From: Fragilaria radians
Lineage: Eukaryota; Bacillariophyta; Fragilariophyceae; Fragilariales; Fragilariaceae
Assembly: GCA_900642245.1 (NCBI GenBank)
Contig: CAAAJI010000500.1
Location: forward strand, 15,230 to 32,825
Direction of reading: 5' to 3'
DNA length: 17,596 nt
In this document: in pieces, positions 16,166 to 17,596 of the stretch
Layout of the letters: the number at the start of each line of letters is the position of its first letter
Position numbering within the stretch: position 1 is the first letter of the stretch
The notes under the pieces: model-generated
Told to the model about the DNA's origin: nothing
Database searches by the model: none
The model's input: the letters and a program-made list of their open reading frames with translations, nothing else
Translations under genes and position numbers: made by a program

Positions 16166-17596
16166 TTAGTCATCTACGGATAAGCACCAAAAGCGGGAAC
16201 CACCATAACTTTCATCTCTAATAGAGCTTATATCAAGATAAACTCTCTCTCCAGGTACTTGACTTCCACCCTTCCAGTCTTTGTTAACGTTCTTCTGCCT
16301 TGCCTTTGCAATGGCACAATCAGTACAGACCTTGAGATCACCTTTCAACTTCAAACCGTGAATTTGAGCAGTCTTTGTCAAGCCATCTACTCCGCAGTGT
16401 CCAATCATGTTGTGGAACTTATTCACATCAATGGTCTTGCTTGCATCTGCTTTATTCTGAGCAATATAAGCAGAAGGGGGCTCAATTGGGATCATCTTGA
16501 TTCCTGAGATAGTGCCGTCCAAACTCTTAATGATTCTATCAAATGTGATGCTTGAAGATCCCTTTGTGAGGGAAATGCTCTCACCTTGATTACTGAGTAC
16601 AAAGCCATTCTTGATTGCTTTGTTAACACTGAAGAGATTAGCACACAAATCAGGTAGGTACTTAACTTCCTTGATAATGATATCCAATGTAGAACCGTTA
16701 AGTTGAACAACCTGACGTCTGAGGCTTCCAACCTTAGTTGCCTTCACCTTATTGCCATTTCCGACTGTAACCTTCTCATCTATGTGTTGAATATCAAACA
16801 TTCCAACCATAGACATGCAGTAGTGTCCACTCGCTCCACTGTCACAGATCCAGATGTTGTTACCTATCTTTTCATCACTTGCAGTGGCCGTAAAAACTAC
16901 ATCTTGTGAGTCAAATTTTGGTCGGTTGGAGTTACCGTTACTAGCGCTGGATTGGTTGAATCGTGATTCCTTCTTCTTGAGTTTGAGACAATTTTTCTTG
17001 TCATGCCCAGGCTTACGACAATACGAGCAAAAAATACCTCCGCTTGAGCTACCGCTATTTCCTCCATGGTTAGATCCTCTATTTTTGCACTGAAATGACT
17101 TGTGCCCGACTTGTCCACAATCACGGCATTTTCCTTTAAACTGCCCGCTAAAAAATGCATTTTCTTCTAAATCTTCGCCTTCTCTGTTGTTTGAAGACTT
17201 TAAACTCAACCTTTCAAAGCGTAGGCTCAACTCTCCCCTGATCTCTTCAATTGTGAGCGGCTTCTCAGCATTTCCAACTCTCCTTTCCATCATTGCAACT
17301 TGAAGTTCATACTCCAAAATAAAATTGTTCAGAATATGAATTATAAACTGATTATCTGAGATGATTGAGTCCATGGCTTCAAGTCTTACGCGGAGATCTA
17401 CTAATTGTGTGATCCAAACCTTTGGATCCTCATCCTTCTTTAAGGACAACTCTCTGAATTGCTTCTCTAACTTCACCAAAGGGGGAGCTGAGATAGGCTC
17501 ATACTTATTCTTAAGCCTTTCCCACGCAAGGGTTGCGTTTCCATCTGGATAGTCTTTACTTTTACAGCCTTTAATTAAATTAAAAGCAACTTTTCT
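16166..17596 (-). CDS. Element C gag, protease and integrase N-terminal part (5' partial)
   Basis: Open from the window edge (first readable residues KVAFNLIKGCKSKDYPDGNA) to the TAA at 16166. Counting from the TTG codon at 17479, residues 1-95 are Gag capsid-like (WITQLVDLRVRLEAMDS). Two CCHC zinc knuckles follow at 118-131 (CRDCGQVGHKSFQC) and 151-164 (CSYCRKPGHDKKNC). The protease has its DSG at 213-215 (WICDSGASGHYC). The integrase zinc-binding module shows H356, H361, C385 and C388 (CTDCAIAKARQK), and YLDISS supplies the first catalytic Asp (D416). Intact in all motifs seen. The true Gag start lies right of the window. Confidence 0.9.
   Translation of the reverse strand, partial: RKVAFNLIKGCKSKDYPDGNATLAWERLKNKYEPISAPPLVKLEKQFRELSLKKDEDPKVWITQLVDLRVRLEAMDSIISDNQFIIHILNNFILEYELQVAMMERRVGNAEKPLTIEEIRGELSLRFERLSLKSSNNREGEDLEENAFFSGQFKGKCRDCGQVGHKSFQCKNRGSNHGGNSGSSSGGIFCSYCRKPGHDKKNCLKLKKKESRFNQSSASNGNSNRPKFDSQDVVFTATASDEKIGNNIWICDSGASGHYCMSMVGMFDIQHIDEKVTVGNGNKVKATKVGSLRRQVVQLNGSTLDIIIKEVKYLPDLCANLFSVNKAIKNGFVLSNQGESISLTKGSSSITFDRIIKSLDGTISGIKMIPIEPPSAYIAQNKADASKTIDVNKFHNMIGHCGVDGLTKTAQIHGLKLKGDLKVCTDCAIAKARQKNVNKDWKGGSQVPGERVYLDISSIRDESYGGSRFWCLSVDD

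Larger units (their letters stand above)
13502..17596 (-). mobile_element. Ty1/Copia LTR retrotransposon C (3' part; 5' end outside window)
   Basis: The most complete retroelement in the window. It has the Copia order gag, protease, integrase, reverse transcriptase, RNase H, then the 3' LTR. The gag frame is still open at the right edge, so the start of gag, the leader and the 5' LTR lie outside. The coding region is broken by one in-frame TAA at 16166-16168 inside integrase, one in-frame TGA at the end of the integrase ORF, and at least two frameshifts in the linker (near 15470 and 15257). The catalytic motifs I checked are otherwise intact. This suggests a fairly recent copy compared with remnants I, A and B. 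Confidence 0.9.

Noticed and set aside
15623..16168. Programmed readthrough of the in-frame stops in element C
   Set aside because: The TAA lies inside the conserved integrase catalytic domain and the TGA at its C-terminal end; related copies have stops at other places, so ordinary nonsense mutation is simpler.
16854..17093. Plus-strand ORF opposite the gag zinc-knuckle region
   Set aside because: A shadow of the gag frame; its Leu- and Phe-rich sequence is the complement of Lys/Glu codons.
1..17596. CRISPR arrays, tRNA, rRNA, bacterial operons or phage genes
   Set aside because: No spaced direct repeats, no cloverleaf pattern, and introns with Copia elements show a eukaryotic nuclear context.

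Overview
The window looks like nuclear DNA of a eukaryotic alga, most likely a diatom, and probably a pennate one. The reasons are a TAF6 gene with short GT-AG introns of about 100-116 bp, several decayed Ty1/Copia retroelements (one lineage with the WKDG-type linker motif I associate with diatom Copia elements), a Crinkler/RHS-type protein, and A+T-rich intergenic DNA. The assignment rests on recalled family features, not on a search.

Layout. Positions 1-205 hold a partial, broken copy (minus strand) of the 3' end of the LETM1-like gene found intact at 7285-8556. Positions 322-2166 (minus) encode an intact 614-residue Crinkler/RHS-like protein with a P-loop and a C-terminal nuclease-like region. 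From about 2600 to 4128 lies a deleted Copia remnant (I) with its 3' LTR (3907-4128). A remnant of a different Copia lineage (II) follows at about 4265-5165. It abuts the first recognisable exon of TAF6 (5294-7012, four exons). TAF6 converges on the LETM1-like gene. Positions 8557-9570 are A+T-rich and LTR-like in texture.

From 9571 to the right edge the window is retrotransposon. Element A (9571 to about 12150, plus) is heavily deleted. It is fused to element B (about 12150-13140, plus), which ends in a partial LTR. Element C (13502 to beyond 17596, minus) is the best preserved: gag zinc knuckles, protease, integrase, reverse transcriptase and RNase H in Copia order, broken by two in-frame stops and two or more frameshifts, with a 236-bp 3' LTR.

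B and C point at each other across a 361-bp host spacer (13141-13501). The spacer holds a 43-codon ORF whose last host codon ends exactly at C's LTR boundary, which suggests that C interrupted a host gene. TAF6 (general transcription) and the LETM1-like gene (organelle membrane protein) are ordinary housekeeping-type genes. The most unusual items are the Crinkler-like gene beside the broken gene duplicate, the TAF6 gene whose histone fold appears to lack its first helix next to retroelement debris, and the gene apparently cut by element C.
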